A stretch of 64,000 bases of DNA from Metapseudomonas resinovorans DSM 21078 (GCF_000423545.1 NZ_AUIE01000036.1:1-64000), one strand, 5' to 3'. Shown: positions 34,146-43,183, counted from the stretch's first letter. The notes: generated from the letters alone by a model not told the origin. Numbers and translations: made by a program.

Positions 34146-34168
34146 TGTACAAATGACAATCTTGTACA
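34146..34168 (-). promoter_or_regulatory. Paired TGTACA boxes upstream of the photolyase operon
   Basis: TGTACA at 34146-34151 and 34163-34168, 11 bases apart, each inside AATTGTACAA or TTGTACAATT. The AT-rich arms make a near-symmetrical site. It mirrors the 12-base-spaced pair at 25997-26020. Confidence 0.6.
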
Positions 34169-34312
34169 ATTTATAGCGCCATCAGGCTGAGCAGTCCAGC
34201 TGCGCCAGGCTGGAATCGGCTTCATGCACAGCGCGGCCATCGGGCTTCTCAGCTGAGTCTGGTTGTCTGGCGTTGCCCTTGCCTGGCGGATGAAAAGTGC
34301 GTCATCCCCCTT

Positions 34313-34363
34313 GCGCGGCGGATCAATCGCGCATCGCTGACCGAGCGCGTGCAGAGCAATCTG
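34313..34363 (+). pseudogene. Fragment of a BRO-N gene
   Basis: 51 bases match 23318-23368 of the intact BRO-N gene with about six differences, covering codons RLINHAPLTERVQRNL. Sequence on both sides is unrelated. A small relic of a second copy. Confidence 0.6.
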
Positions 34364-34416
34364 AGCAGCGCCCCGTTGAAGACCGGTTCAGGCGCTGCAT
34401 CGTTGGGCTGGGTTCC

Positions 34417-35262
34417 TCAGCCCGATCTGCGGACTGACATGGGCATGAGCCGCTCGCGCATCAGCGCCATGTAGGCCTCTTCCGAGGTTTCGCGACGGGC
34501 CCTGACCAGGGGCTGGATATCCTCGGTCGCCACATAGCGCAGGCGGTCGCTGCGATCATTGGCGGCCTGCAGGATCACCCGTGCCACATCTTCGGAGCTG
34601 GCCAGGCGGTTGGCGCGCAAGCCGTCGAACACCCGCTCGGCCGCCGCGACGAACCCTGCATAGTCCTCTGGCGTATCGACCTGGCTGGCCTCGGCTGCCA
34701 GCCGGGCGGAGAACTTGGTGTCCAGCACCCCACCCGGCTCCACCAGTTTGACGAGGATGTTCTGCGACAACAGTTCGTAGGACAGGGACTCGGAGAAGCC
34801 TTCCAGCGCGAACTTGCTGGCGTTGTAGGCAGAAATCATCGGCAGGCCGAACACACCGGCACCGGAGCTGATGTTGATGAGTGTGCCGCGCTTGCGGGTG
34901 CGGAAGTGCGGCAGGATGGCGCGGGTCACGTCCATCACGCCGAACAGGTTCACATCGAACTGTTCGCGGATTTTCTCCGGCGTCAGTGACTCGAAAACGC
35001 CATACAGGCTGAAGCCCGCGTTGTTCACCAGCACATCGATGCCACCAAAACGCTCGATTCCGGCGGCAATGGCCTCATGGATGCTCGCCGCTTCCTGGAC
35101 GTCCAGGCGTGTCACCAGCACATTGCCGACGTCGGTCAGTTCCTCGCCGGCACGAACGTCACGCATGGTGGCAACGACGTTCCAGCCCTCTCGGGCGAAT
35201 AGCTTCGCGCTGTGCAGGCCGAAACCGCTGGACGCTCCCGTGATCAGGACCGTTTGGCTCAT
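34417..35262 (-). CDS. SDR-family oxidoreductase
   Basis: 281 residues from ATG 35262; the longer open frame runs into the divergent regulator and is discounted. TGASSGFG (8-15), NNAG (about 83-86), catalytic Ser in NISSGAG, YNASKFAL. The extended C-terminus (RYVATEDIQPLVRARRETSEEAYMALMRER) is typical of the SDR subgroup divergent from LysR regulators in pseudomonads. The substrate is unknown. Confidence 0.92.
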   Translation of the reverse strand: MSQTVLITGASSGFGLHSAKLFAREGWNVVATMRDVRAGEELTDVGNVLVTRLDVQEAASIHEAIAAGIERFGGIDVLVNNAGFSLYGVFESLTPEKIREQFDVNLFGVMDVTRAILPHFRTRKRGTLINISSGAGVFGLPMISAYNASKFALEGFSESLSYELLSQNILVKLVEPGGVLDTKFSARLAAEASQVDTPEDYAGFVAAAERVFDGLRANRLASSEDVARVILQAANDRSDRLRYVATEDIQPLVRARRETSEEAYMALMRERLMPMSVRRSG

Positions 35263-35308
35263 GAGTGAATCCTCGACAGGTAGTGGAGAAACCACCTTAA
35301 AGGCGCTT

Positions 35309-35332
35309 ATTGTTCTGGATAAGCCAGACAAT
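35309..35332. promoter_or_regulatory. Inverted repeat between SDR and LysR genes
   Basis: ATTGTTCTGG - ATAAG - CCAGACAAT: arms match apart from one extra T. It lies midway in the 100-base divergent region, a likely LysR binding site. Confidence 0.5.
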
Positions 35333-35362
35333 CCCGCACGAGCTGATGAGCCAATCAGAACA

Positions 35363-36325
35363 ATGAACCGCTCCGGACTTCTCGAACTCAACGCAGTTGT
35401 CGCCGTCGCGCAGCACCGTAGCTTCCGCCGCGCCGCCACCGAGCTGCAGGTTTCACCCTCGGCGGTCAGCCATGCCGTTGCCGCCCTGGAACAACGCATG
35501 GGCGTCCGGCTGTTCCACCGCACAACCCGCAGCGTCTCGCTTTCCGAAGCCGGCGAACAGTTCCTTGCCCGCATCGATCCCGCCCTGCGGGAAATCGCAG
35601 CGGCCATGGAGTCGGCCAATCGCTTCCGCGAGACGCCACGTGGCACCCTGCGCATCAATACGTCCGAAGGCGCGGCACAGATGACCCTGCGCCCCATCAT
35701 GCTGACCTTTCTTCAACGCTATCCCGACATGCAGCTGGAGCTGGTCACCGACGATGCCCTGGTGGACATCGTGGCCGATGGCTTTGACGCCGGCATCCGC
35801 CTGTTCGAGAGCGTGCCACAGGACATGATCGCCCTGCCCTTCACGCCGCCGCTGCGCCTCGCGGCGGTCGCCTCGCCGTCCTACCTGGCGGGCAGGTCCA
35901 TCCCCACCGTCCCCACGGACCTGCTGCAGCACCTGTGCATACGCCGCCGCTTTCCCGGAGGCACGCTGTTCAAATGGGAATTCGAGAAAGATGGCCAACA
36001 TGAGGTGGTGGACATGCCCGGCCAACTGACCCTGAACAGCCAGGCACTCACCCTGCAGGCCGCACTGGAGGGTGCCGGCATCGCGGTGCTCGGTGAGTTC
36101 GCGGTCGCGCCCCACTTGGCCAGCGGCAAGCTGGTGCGCCTGCTCGATGACTGGATGCCGAGCTACCCCGGACTCGCCCTCTTCTACCCGGCCAATCGTC
36201 ATCCTTCCGCCGGCATGAAGGCGTTCATCGAGGTGGTGCGGGAATTCGCCCGCGAAACGCCCACCGACGCCCCACCCGCCAGCTCTCCGGCCCGGATACG
36301 AGAATGGCTTGACCCGGCCGGATGA
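35363..36325 (+). CDS. LysR-family transcriptional regulator
   Basis: 320 residues from ATG 35363. Helix-turn-helix ELNAVVAVAQHRSFRRAATELQVSPSAVSHAVAALEQ, then LFHRTTRSVSLSEAG; effector domain from ~90, with LRINTSEGAAQ and DGFDAGIRLFE. A Pro-rich C-terminal tail follows. Divergent from the SDR gene and probably its regulator. Confidence 0.93.
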   Translation: MNRSGLLELNAVVAVAQHRSFRRAATELQVSPSAVSHAVAALEQRMGVRLFHRTTRSVSLSEAGEQFLARIDPALREIAAAMESANRFRETPRGTLRINTSEGAAQMTLRPIMLTFLQRYPDMQLELVTDDALVDIVADGFDAGIRLFESVPQDMIALPFTPPLRLAAVASPSYLAGRSIPTVPTDLLQHLCIRRRFPGGTLFKWEFEKDGQHEVVDMPGQLTLNSQALTLQAALEGAGIAVLGEFAVAPHLASGKLVRLLDDWMPSYPGLALFYPANRHPSAGMKAFIEVVREFARETPTDAPPASSPARIREWLDPAG

Positions 36326-36370
36326 GGCACCCGTTCAGCTTGCCTGGATAAAGGACTCGGATGCCGAACG

Positions 36371-37003
36371 CTACACCGCCCGATGTCGATAGGAAAACTC
36401 CGGGTCAACGTGATCGATGGTACCCAGGATCTGCTCGGGCGAGCCCATTGCCGGCGCCATGGTCCAGCGCTCAAAGCGGTCGTTGCCGATGCGCAGCATG
36501 CCGGAGTGGGAGTTCTTGTCGCGGTCCACTTCCGGTTCCGGATCGTAGAAACCCAGACTGAAACGCACCTGCTCGACATCTGCGGGAGCTCCGGTCAGGA
36601 ACATCCAGCCGGGTCCCACGCCGTGTCGATCGGCGTACTCACGAAGGGTCTGCGGGGTATCCAGTTCGGGCGCCAGGGTGATGGAGTACAGGTGCACCTG
36701 CCGCCCCAGGCGAGCGCCCAGGAGTCGTTGCACCTGTTTCAGGTTGGCGGTCGCGGTGGGGCAGATGCCGGCGCAGGAGGTGTACATCATGTTGATCGCC
36801 ACGACCTTCCCGCGAATCAGGTCATCGTAGAAGCGCACACGCTTGCCGTATTGATTGGTGAGCATCACGTTGGGCAATTGACTGGCCGTACGGTTGGGGC
36901 GATCCGCCCGCGCGCCCTGAGTAGCGCCCAACCCGAGCGCAATCCCCACTCCGGCCACACCCAGGAGTCCGGCACTCACCAGCAGATTTCTTCTCGTGTT
37001 CAT
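36371..37003 (-). CDS. SCO1/SenC-family copper/thiol protein
   Basis: 210 residues. N-terminal Tat-like or Sec leader (NTRRNLLVSAGLLGVAGVGIALGLG) anchoring it to the membrane, then a thioredoxin-like domain with the metal/thiol motif CAGICP (about 77-82) and a distal histidine region. SCO proteins deliver copper to CuA sites or act as thiol reductases. Starts 12 bases after the multicopper oxidase, so in this operon it may help metallate the oxidase. Confidence 0.9.
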   Translation of the reverse strand: MNTRRNLLVSAGLLGVAGVGIALGLGATQGARADRPNRTASQLPNVMLTNQYGKRVRFYDDLIRGKVVAINMMYTSCAGICPTATANLKQVQRLLGARLGRQVHLYSITLAPELDTPQTLREYADRHGVGPGWMFLTGAPADVEQVRFSLGFYDPEPEVDRDKNSHSGMLRIGNDRFERWTMAPAMGSPEQILGTIDHVDPEFSYRHRAV

Positions 37004-37015
37004 GGCTCGACACTC

Positions 37016-38881
37016 CTAGGCACTCGGTTCTTCGTTGTCATCTTCATCACCTTCGAGGTCCCAGCGGATCATCATCGCGTGGTCCTCGTGGATCACGTTG
37101 TGACAGTGCATGACGTACTTGCCCTTGAAATCCCGAAAGCGAAAAAACACGACCATCGTCATGGTCTGGTCGAGCACGAAGGAATCCTTGCGACCTCGCT
37201 CGTGCAATGGAATCGGTACTTCGACGCCATCGACCAACTTCTTGAGCATGATCCCCTCCTCGAAGTGCGAGTGAATCGGGTGCGACCAGCCACCTCCCGT
37301 GCTGGCGAACTCCCAGATTTCCGCGCTCCCCTGGCGAACCCGCGCCCTTGGCCGGTTGACATCTACCAGTTGTCGATTGACCTGCCACAACCCATTGCGC
37401 CGATCGAACTCCCAACGCCGAACCGGCAAACTTTCCAGCTCTTCGGGCGACGGCATATCCGGCAATGGGCGCAAGTACCGGGGCACCTGGCTCAGGTCCT
37501 GCTCAGGTGGATGGCGATCGACGATGAACTTCATGACGCGGGTGCCGGGGGCTTTGGAGTCCTTGGGTTTGCGCGTGCTCTCCTGGCGCAGCCGGTTGGT
37601 CAGGTAGAGTTCGGTGCCAATGGGGTACTTCGAGAAGTCGACGATTATGTCGGCCCGCTCCGCCACGCCAAGCCGGACGTGGGTGAAGTTGAACAGCGCT
37701 TCGGGAAGCAGGTTGCCGTCGTTGGCGATGTAGGTGAATCGCTGAACCGCATTGCGCGAATTCACCAGGTACAGGTCGTAGAAACGGCTGGGGCCGCTGT
37801 TCAGCAATCTCAGGCGGTACTTGCGGGCCGCGACCCGCAGCACCGGTTCGATCTTGCCGTTGATCACCACCTTGTCACCCAGGACGCCCTCGGCATGGAG
37901 CTGGTCGTAGAACAGCTGCCCGTCGGGCAACGGCGTAAATCGACGATCACCGAATGCCAGAGGGTAGTCGTAGGGATGGCTGGGAAGCCGCAGGGCGCTC
38001 GGGCGCGGATCGCGTTCATCGCCGGAATCGATATGGTCGAACAGCAGGTAGAAACCAATCAGCCCGCGATAGACGTTGGGCGCGGTGTAGTCCAGCGTGT
38101 GGTCGTGATAGAAGAGCGTTCCCAACGCCTCCCGATAGTCGCCGATACCGTTTTGCAACTCATCGTAGCCGGCATAGATATTGGGGTAGAAGTGATCCTT
38201 GAACGTCCCTCGGCCCTGCTCCGGGCCGGAGCGGTTCAGCGTTGGCCCCGCCTCATTGATGCTGTAGTAGTCGCCCGGAAATCCGTCGCTCTCCGAGGGG
38301 GTGTGCGCGTTGTGCAAGTGCGTTGAGATTTCCGGCGTACCGAAACCGACGTGATCCGGCGGCAGGTCGTTGTAGATGCGACAGATCACCGGCGCACCGT
38401 ATTCGGCAAAGATGGTCGCCGGGACGGTCGCATCGGGGTTACTGCCGCGATACGCCCAGACTTTCTGCTTGGGCAGGTCTGGGTGGGTCACCCACTCTGC
38501 ATTCTGCACCACGCGCAGCTCATAAAGCTCCGGCGCGCCCAGCGCGCCGGTCAGTTCTTCGTAGCGCTGATGCGCGTCACGCCCCGCCTCTCCTGCCGAG
38601 ACGTTGGGCTCGATGGTAGGCGGCGGAACCAAGGCATCGGTATGCGCCACCGGAACGATGACCTGCGGCAGCTCCTCCATCCAGGGCCGGGTCTTCGGGC
38701 TGGGCGGAAAGATCGGTTGCGGCGTGGTGACCCATTCAACGGCTTGGCTGGGCTTGCTCGCCGGGAGCCAGGGTACTGCCAGGGCAGCCGCTGATAATTT
38801 CAGGAATGTTCGCCGTGTTGTGTCGCTGTTGTTCTGCTTGCTGGATAGTGCTTCCTCAGTGTTCCGCTTGCGGGTTCGCAT
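37016..38881 (-). CDS. Multicopper oxidase, Tat-exported
   Basis: 621 residues. The Tat leader TRRTFLKLSAAALAVPW starts near residue 22. All four copper-ligand blocks are present: STHLHNAHT, LFYHDHTLD, HPIHSHFEEG and YVMHCHNVIHEDHAMM, so the type 1 site and the trinuclear cluster look intact, with Met as the axial ligand. Three cupredoxin domains, length normal for CotA-like or bilirubin-oxidase-like enzymes. Probable substrate: phenolics or Mn(II)/Cu(I); not resolvable from sequence. Operon with the SCO protein. Confidence 0.92.
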   Translation of the reverse strand: MRTRKRNTEEALSSKQNNSDTTRRTFLKLSAAALAVPWLPASKPSQAVEWVTTPQPIFPPSPKTRPWMEELPQVIVPVAHTDALVPPPTIEPNVSAGEAGRDAHQRYEELTGALGAPELYELRVVQNAEWVTHPDLPKQKVWAYRGSNPDATVPATIFAEYGAPVICRIYNDLPPDHVGFGTPEISTHLHNAHTPSESDGFPGDYYSINEAGPTLNRSGPEQGRGTFKDHFYPNIYAGYDELQNGIGDYREALGTLFYHDHTLDYTAPNVYRGLIGFYLLFDHIDSGDERDPRPSALRLPSHPYDYPLAFGDRRFTPLPDGQLFYDQLHAEGVLGDKVVINGKIEPVLRVAARKYRLRLLNSGPSRFYDLYLVNSRNAVQRFTYIANDGNLLPEALFNFTHVRLGVAERADIIVDFSKYPIGTELYLTNRLRQESTRKPKDSKAPGTRVMKFIVDRHPPEQDLSQVPRYLRPLPDMPSPEELESLPVRRWEFDRRNGLWQVNRQLVDVNRPRARVRQGSAEIWEFASTGGGWSHPIHSHFEEGIMLKKLVDGVEVPIPLHERGRKDSFVLDQTMTMVVFFRFRDFKGKYVMHCHNVIHEDHAMMIRWDLEGDEDDNEEPSA

Positions 38882-39340
38882 CTGGTAGTTCCATCACCCC
38901 ATCCTCAACGCATGCCATTTCAAACCGCCCTAGCCACGGTTAATCGAATGTCCTCTCCCCGGCGCCAAATGTGACCACCGCGCAATCGCTTCTTGTTGAG
39001 CGAATGTCGCTTCTTCATAGTTAAAGCAGGTTTTCTAGAACTAGCGGCCCACTCGTCTGGCAATACGCCACCACGCAACACCAAGAAACAAATCAAGTAC
39101 TTATAGAGACCAAAAAAATCAAACAAGAAAATGGTCAATTTAATGACGAACCGTTATCCCGGGTTATGCCCTGGAGAATCGTCGGAGGACGAAAGGCCAA
39201 ACACGCCGCCTCGGTGACTTATCCAGGCGGCCCGTAGGATGGCGTAGAGCGAAGCGAAACCCATCGGCGCGGATTGATGGGTTTCGCCGGCTCGCGGAAC
39301 GCCGCCCGACCCATCCTACGCAGTCATGCATTCCCCGAAA
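38882..39340. other. Intergenic region, partly AT-rich, with an extragenic repeat
   Basis: 38990-39165 is unusually AT-rich with A-tracts (ACCAAAAAAATCAAACAAG). A leftward 72-codon reading here has no domain and is not accepted. 39231-39330 is an extragenic repeat. A promoter for the multicopper oxidase must lie at the left end. Confidence 0.4.
39231..39330. repeat. Dispersed GTAGGATGG-type inverted repeat
   Basis: CCCGTAGGATGGCGTAGAGC...GAAACCCATC then GATGGGTTTCG...CCCATCCTACGC: two inverted halves of the same repeat family as 45147-45240. Confidence 0.7.
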
Positions 39341-40105
39341 TCAGCAAAGCCGCGCCACCGCCTCAGCCAGATCGGCGGCCACCCAAGCCTCGGCAGCTCG
39401 GGTCTCGTCTCCCGGTCGATACTTGCCGGTCCGCACCAGGCAGGCATGCAGGCCGGCAGCTTGCGCGCCGAGAATGTCAGCCACCAGGTCGTCGCCAATC
39501 ATCAGTGTGTTGCCGGCGCTTGCACCCATATCGTCCAGGGCACTGCTGAAGAAGGCCGCGGACGGTTTGCCCAGCACCAGCGCGGTGGTGCCGGCGGCAT
39601 ACTCCAGGGCGCGCACGAAGGGGCCTGCGTCCAGGTGCAGGGCGCCCTGGTCACGGAAGTAACGGTTGTCGCCCATGCAGATCAGCGGCGCGCCCTCGAT
39701 CAGCAACTGGAAGGCGCGATTCAGACGCTCGTAGTCGAAGCGCATTTCCGCATCGCCCAGCACCACCGAATCCGGCTCCGCGGTGTCGAGCCATTCGGCG
39801 AACTCTTCATCCAGCCCCGGATGGATCAGGCAGAACGGCCGTAAGCCCGCTTCTTCTATGTGGCGGCGCACCGCCCTGGGCGCCGTGAAGAGTTGCTCCG
39901 GCTGAACGTCGAAGCCCATGGCGGTCAACTTCCTGTGGATGGCCGACCGGCTCTGCCGCGAGGTATTGGTGAGCAAGCGCAGGGGATAGCCCTTGTCCTG
40001 CAACCGACGCACGGCCTGTACGGCACCGGGTATGGGCTGGTCGCCGTCACAGAGCACGCCGCTGATATCGAGCAACACGGCCTGCACGGCGGTTCTGGGG
40101 TTCAC
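39341..40105 (-). CDS. HAD-family phosphatase, LHPP/TIGR01458-like
   Basis: 254 residues. HAD motif I DISGVLCDGD (nucleophile Asp near residue 13), motif II TNTSRQS, motif III in GKPSAAFF and motif IV IGDDLVADILGAQAAG. The NagD-like C2 cap and the exact DISGVL..DG start fit the LHPP / TIGR01458 group, which hydrolyses phospholysine, phosphohistidine or pyrophosphate in vitro. ATGA overlap with the dioxygenase gene suggests co-expression, without an obvious pathway link. Confidence 0.9.
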   Translation of the reverse strand: MNPRTAVQAVLLDISGVLCDGDQPIPGAVQAVRRLQDKGYPLRLLTNTSRQSRSAIHRKLTAMGFDVQPEQLFTAPRAVRRHIEEAGLRPFCLIHPGLDEEFAEWLDTAEPDSVVLGDAEMRFDYERLNRAFQLLIEGAPLICMGDNRYFRDQGALHLDAGPFVRALEYAAGTTALVLGKPSAAFFSSALDDMGASAGNTLMIGDDLVADILGAQAAGLHACLVRTGKYRPGDETRAAEAWVAADLAEAVARLC

Positions 40106-40761
40106 CCGAAGCCCCGCGCCAACACGATGTCGAATACGCCACGACGAAGCGCGCCGTCTTGCTCCAGCTCGATGGTGTTGGTGGTGCGGTCATGGGCCCA
40201 GGGGTCCCCGGCGATGAAGGGGTCGCCCTTGAAGTAGAGCTGCAGGGTGACTGGCACATGGAGCGATTCCATGACACGGAAATGAATGTGCGCGGGGCGC
40301 ATCAACCCGCCGTACTTTTCCAGCCCGGGCAGGTTCGGCGGTACGGGGTAGCGGCCGGGCATGACAGTCTCGATGCGGTACTTGCCCTGCGCATCGGTGT
40401 AGAGCATGCCGCGCAACTTGAAGTTGCCCTTGTCGGTGTAGTTGCCGGGCGTCTCGGTGTCGTACAGGCCGGTACTGTTGGCCTGCCAGACTTCCACCAG
40501 CGCATTCGGGATGGGCGTTCGGCAATCGGCGCTGAACACTGTGCCAGTCACCACCAGGCGCTCGCCCGGCTCCTCGGGGCCGGCCAAACGCGACTGAAAC
40601 GGCGCGCCGAAGCGGTAGTAAGGGCCGAGGATATCGCCCTGGGTCACCGGGCAGCCTTGCTGGGCGAAGGCAGACCTCGCCAGCAGCCCGCCGCCCAGAA
40701 GGACAACGCCGCCGCCAAGGAAATGACGCCGCGAGATGCCTGCCTTTGGATGCTTGTTCAC
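40102..40761 (-). CDS. Exported intradiol ring-cleavage dioxygenase-like protein
   Basis: 219 residues from GTG 40761, with AGGAGG nine bases upstream; the longer frame is rejected. Tat signal SRRHFLGGGVVLLGGGLLA (about 10-28). Iron-ligand motifs of protocatechuate/catechol intradiol enzymes: GPYYRFGAP, GRYPVPPN and PAHIHFRV (Tyr, Tyr, His, His). Secreted members are thought to act on extracellular aromatic or lignin-like compounds; the substrate is unknown. First gene of the pair with the HAD phosphatase. Confidence 0.88.
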   Translation of the reverse strand: MNKHPKAGISRRHFLGGGVVLLGGGLLARSAFAQQGCPVTQGDILGPYYRFGAPFQSRLAGPEEPGERLVVTGTVFSADCRTPIPNALVEVWQANSTGLYDTETPGNYTDKGNFKLRGMLYTDAQGKYRIETVMPGRYPVPPNLPGLEKYGGLMRPAHIHFRVMESLHVPVTLQLYFKGDPFIAGDPWAHDRTTNTIELEQDGALRRGVFDIVLARGFG

Positions 40762-41067
40762 GCCCACCTCCTCCCGGTATGGCCCGGTCGTAGTGACGAC
40801 GGCACGCCAGAATGCCAACCGTCAGCACATACGGTGAGGCGCGTGCCTTAAGAGTCTAGGCACTGGCCAGCGCGCCGTCAGGCCGGTTGGTAGACGCCAG
40901 GCGGCGACACTTGACGGCGCGAACGACGGACGCCTGCCTGTCCGTCGGTAAACCCAATCGTCCGCTCGTACCATCACTCCCCTTCCTTTCAGGAACCGCG
41001 CCCTGCCCCGATCTACCCTCTGGGTACTGCGTAAGGCCCAGAAAGGCCGGCCCACCGGAGTGATGCC
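40762..41067. other. 306-base divergent intergenic region
   Basis: Separates the dioxygenase and the small DRR-rich gene. No ORF worth accepting and no clear promoter match; ribosome sites lie at both ends. Confidence 0.35.
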
Positions 41068-41301
41068 ATGAAAGCAAACGATGAGCTGAACCTCGAATCA
41101 TTCAGTCTGGAACCGATGGAGTCGGCCGCAAAGGCGCCGTCCTCTCCCGGTCGGGCCAAGTTCCAGATCGATACGCGCGGCGGTGGTGATCGTCGCAAGG
41201 CCTGTGATCGCCGCCAGACGATCCGCTTCGAGCAAGACCGCAGGCAGGGAAATAGACGGGGCAAAAGCAGCGACCCTTGGGACCAGAACGTCGACTTCTG
41301 A
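41068..41301 (+). CDS. Small Arg-rich protein, unknown function
   Basis: 77 residues. The C-terminal half carries repeated DRR words (GGGDRRKACDRRQTIRFEQDRRQGNRRG), a pattern I associate with small uncharacterised pseudomonad proteins. The N-terminal half is acidic and low in complexity. GGAG lies upstream (CGGAGTGATGCC). Soluble, possibly RNA- or ribosome-binding judging from charge only. Confidence 0.65.
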   Translation: MKANDELNLESFSLEPMESAAKAPSSPGRAKFQIDTRGGGDRRKACDRRQTIRFEQDRRQGNRRGKSSDPWDQNVDF

Positions 41302-41367
41302 CCCGTGTCAGCGCCCGTCGAAGGGGCGGGCTTTGCTCGATGCGGTCAGCGTGATGAGGGCATCGCG

Positions 41368-42099
41368 TCAGGAGTAGCGAAGGTCGCTGATATCGATACT
41401 GACCAGTAGTTGCGCCTCGATCGCCCGGTTGTTCGCGTCGCGGCGATAGGCCCGTCGCTTGCCGGGCATGCGCAGTCCTCCACTCTCGACATAGTCATGG
41501 ACGTACTGGGCGGCGGGCAGGCCGCCGCTTACGTCGACGCTGTAGTCGTGTCGGCGCAGCAGGAAATCATCGTCGAAATAGAAGTCTTGCAGCGCGCAGT
41601 GGGTGGCTACGTTCTCGGGGAAGTGCACCCGCAAGCGCCGCCAGCGCTGGCCGTCCTCCGCCCAGGGAACGATCTCTTCTGCCCTTACCCCGGGCAGCGT
41701 GAACAGAAATGGCATGGTCAGGTACGACCACATCGCGTAGCCATTGAAGTAGGCCCGATGAAGCGGGTCCCAGGGCGTCGTTTCGTCGTGATCACGGAAA
41801 GACGTCCGCGGGTCCTGCCGCTCCGCTACCACGTGCCCCTCGGTGGTTTCGATCGCGATCCGGTCGGGCGTGTAAGCCGTACGCTGGTTCGGGGCGCCGA
41901 ATGGCATCACCGATGCGCGCTGCTCGTGCAGCCAGACAGTCATCTGCCGTGGGTTGCTGTCCTGGGTCAGCCCCTTCATGCCCCACAGTAGGCCGCCAGT
42001 CACGATGCTGGCGTTCACCCTGCTGAATGCGCGCCAGCGCTCCGCCCCACCATGGGCCATCAATACCCGCGCCAGCAGTTCGCCGCCCTGCCCGTTCAT
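41368..42099 (-). CDS. Hypothetical protein, possibly lipid-binding
   Basis: 243 residues without signal peptide. It begins LLARVLMAHGGAERWRAFSRVNASIVTGG, like a family of cytoplasmic pseudomonad proteins of beta-rich LolA-like appearance (alternating strands, for example QMTVWLHEQRASVMPF and DDFLLRRHDYSVDVSGG). No catalytic motif was seen. No obvious operon partner. Confidence 0.65.
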   Translation of the reverse strand: MNGQGGELLARVLMAHGGAERWRAFSRVNASIVTGGLLWGMKGLTQDSNPRQMTVWLHEQRASVMPFGAPNQRTAYTPDRIAIETTEGHVVAERQDPRTSFRDHDETTPWDPLHRAYFNGYAMWSYLTMPFLFTLPGVRAEEIVPWAEDGQRWRRLRVHFPENVATHCALQDFYFDDDFLLRRHDYSVDVSGGLPAAQYVHDYVESGGLRMPGKRRAYRRDANNRAIEAQLLVSIDISDLRYS

Positions 42100-42506
42100 G
42101 GCAATCGTCCTCTAAAAGAGGGCCGACCTACCGGCCCCATTACTGGAAAGCCAAGCCCAGAGCCGGGTACTGCGCCAGCGACGCTGTCGGCTGGTGCTTC
42201 GTGCCAAGTGGCCGGAGTAATGGCCAGTGGATTTAGACGATCTGCATCGAACTTCGTACGTTCTGTGCCCAAAGGCCAAGTGCATGCGGCAACACTATCT
42301 CCACACCCCACGCAGCCCGCGGGGGATCACGAGGAGATGACTCATCAACGGCTCGGATGAGATCGAAAACTGATGGCCCCTGGCGTGAGGGGCACGGAAC
42401 AACGACTCGATTGTTCTCACGCAGGTTGCACGTTGAACCCTCGTCCCATGGCCACTCAATCGGATTCGCCGGGACGACCCTTAGCCAAGTTACTGGAAGC
42501 CAGATC
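42100..42506. other. 407-base divergent intergenic region
   Basis: No supported ORF. It holds the promoters for the gene at 42099 (leftward) and for the DUF417 gene (rightward). GATCCCCC..GCGGGCTG and GGTAGGTCGGCC words give short palindromes without clear meaning. Confidence 0.35.
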
Positions 42507-43016
42507 ATGAACACGATTGAAATCACCCACCAAGCCAAGAACACCCTGCCGAACAAGCTGTCGCTCGGGACCTCCATCACGGCGGTCGGCATCTACGGCG
42601 CCTACTTCGCTCTCGCCGTCATCTACTTCTGGTTCGGCGGCATGAAGTTCACGCAGTACGAAGCAGAAGGATTGGTACCACTCGTGAGCAACAGCCCGCT
42701 GCTGGGCTGGCTCTATGACCTGTTCAGCGTGCGAACCTTCTCTACCCTGCTCGGGTTCCTCGAAGTGTCCATCGGTTTGCTGATTGCGGGACGCTTGCTG
42801 TCGCCAAAGCTTTCGCTGGTGGGCGGCGCCCTCTCCGCCGGCTTGTTCTTCACCACGTTGAGCTTCATGTTCTCGACCCCTGGTGTGATCGAGCCCAGCG
42901 TGGGATTCCCCGGCATCAGCGTTGCACCGGGCCAGTTCCTCCTCAAGGATCTGGGATTGCTCGCCGCGTCCATCTTCGTGGCCGGCCACTCGCTGGCCAG
43001 GATCGAATCCCGCTGA
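42507..43016 (+). CDS. DUF417 (YkgB/RclC-like) inner-membrane protein
   Basis: 169 residues from ATG 42507. Four predicted membrane helices: SITAVGIYGAYFALAVIYFWFGG, LLGFLEVSIGLLIAGRL, LSLVGGALSAGLFFTTLSF and FLLKDLGLLAASIFVAG. The FGGMKFTQYEAEGLVPLVSNSPLL loop is the DUF417 signature. E. coli RclC, a member, belongs to a reactive-chlorine defence operon; function here is unknown. Followed by a terminator and then a LysR gene on the same strand. Confidence 0.9.
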   Translation: MNTIEITHQAKNTLPNKLSLGTSITAVGIYGAYFALAVIYFWFGGMKFTQYEAEGLVPLVSNSPLLGWLYDLFSVRTFSTLLGFLEVSIGLLIAGRLLSPKLSLVGGALSAGLFFTTLSFMFSTPGVIEPSVGFPGISVAPGQFLLKDLGLLAASIFVAGHSLARIESR

Positions 43017-43029
43017 GCTTGCCGGAACC

Positions 43030-43061
43030 AAGGCCTGGGGCACCAAGGTGCTCCAGGCCTT
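43030..43061 (+). terminator. Terminator-like hairpin after the DUF417 gene
   Basis: AAGGCCTGGGGCACC - AA - GGTGCTCCAGGCCTT followed by TCTCTGTTTC. Strong stem, weak T-run. Confidence 0.6.
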
Positions 43062-43183
43062 CTCTGTTTCCCCCGAGAACCGCCCCCATTCACCTGCCCT
43101 CCGGAAACTCGGCACGAAGTGAATTGCCGGAGCGAAGTTGAGCTGCTAAAAGCGGAATTGCCATTCAGAAAATAGATTCCGCC

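Larger units (their letters stand above)
34105..34416. other. 312-base intergenic region with operator and gene relics
   Basis: Contains the TGTACA pair (34146-34168), a GGATGAAAAG-type hairpin variant (about 34284-34310) and a fragment of a BRO-N gene (34313-34363). Confidence 0.5.

Noticed and set aside
38920..39138. Leftward 72-codon ORF in the AT-rich gap upstream of the multicopper oxidase gene
   Set aside because: Composition is unlike neighbours, it has no ribosome site or recognisable motif, and the hydrophobic start is explained by A-tracts.
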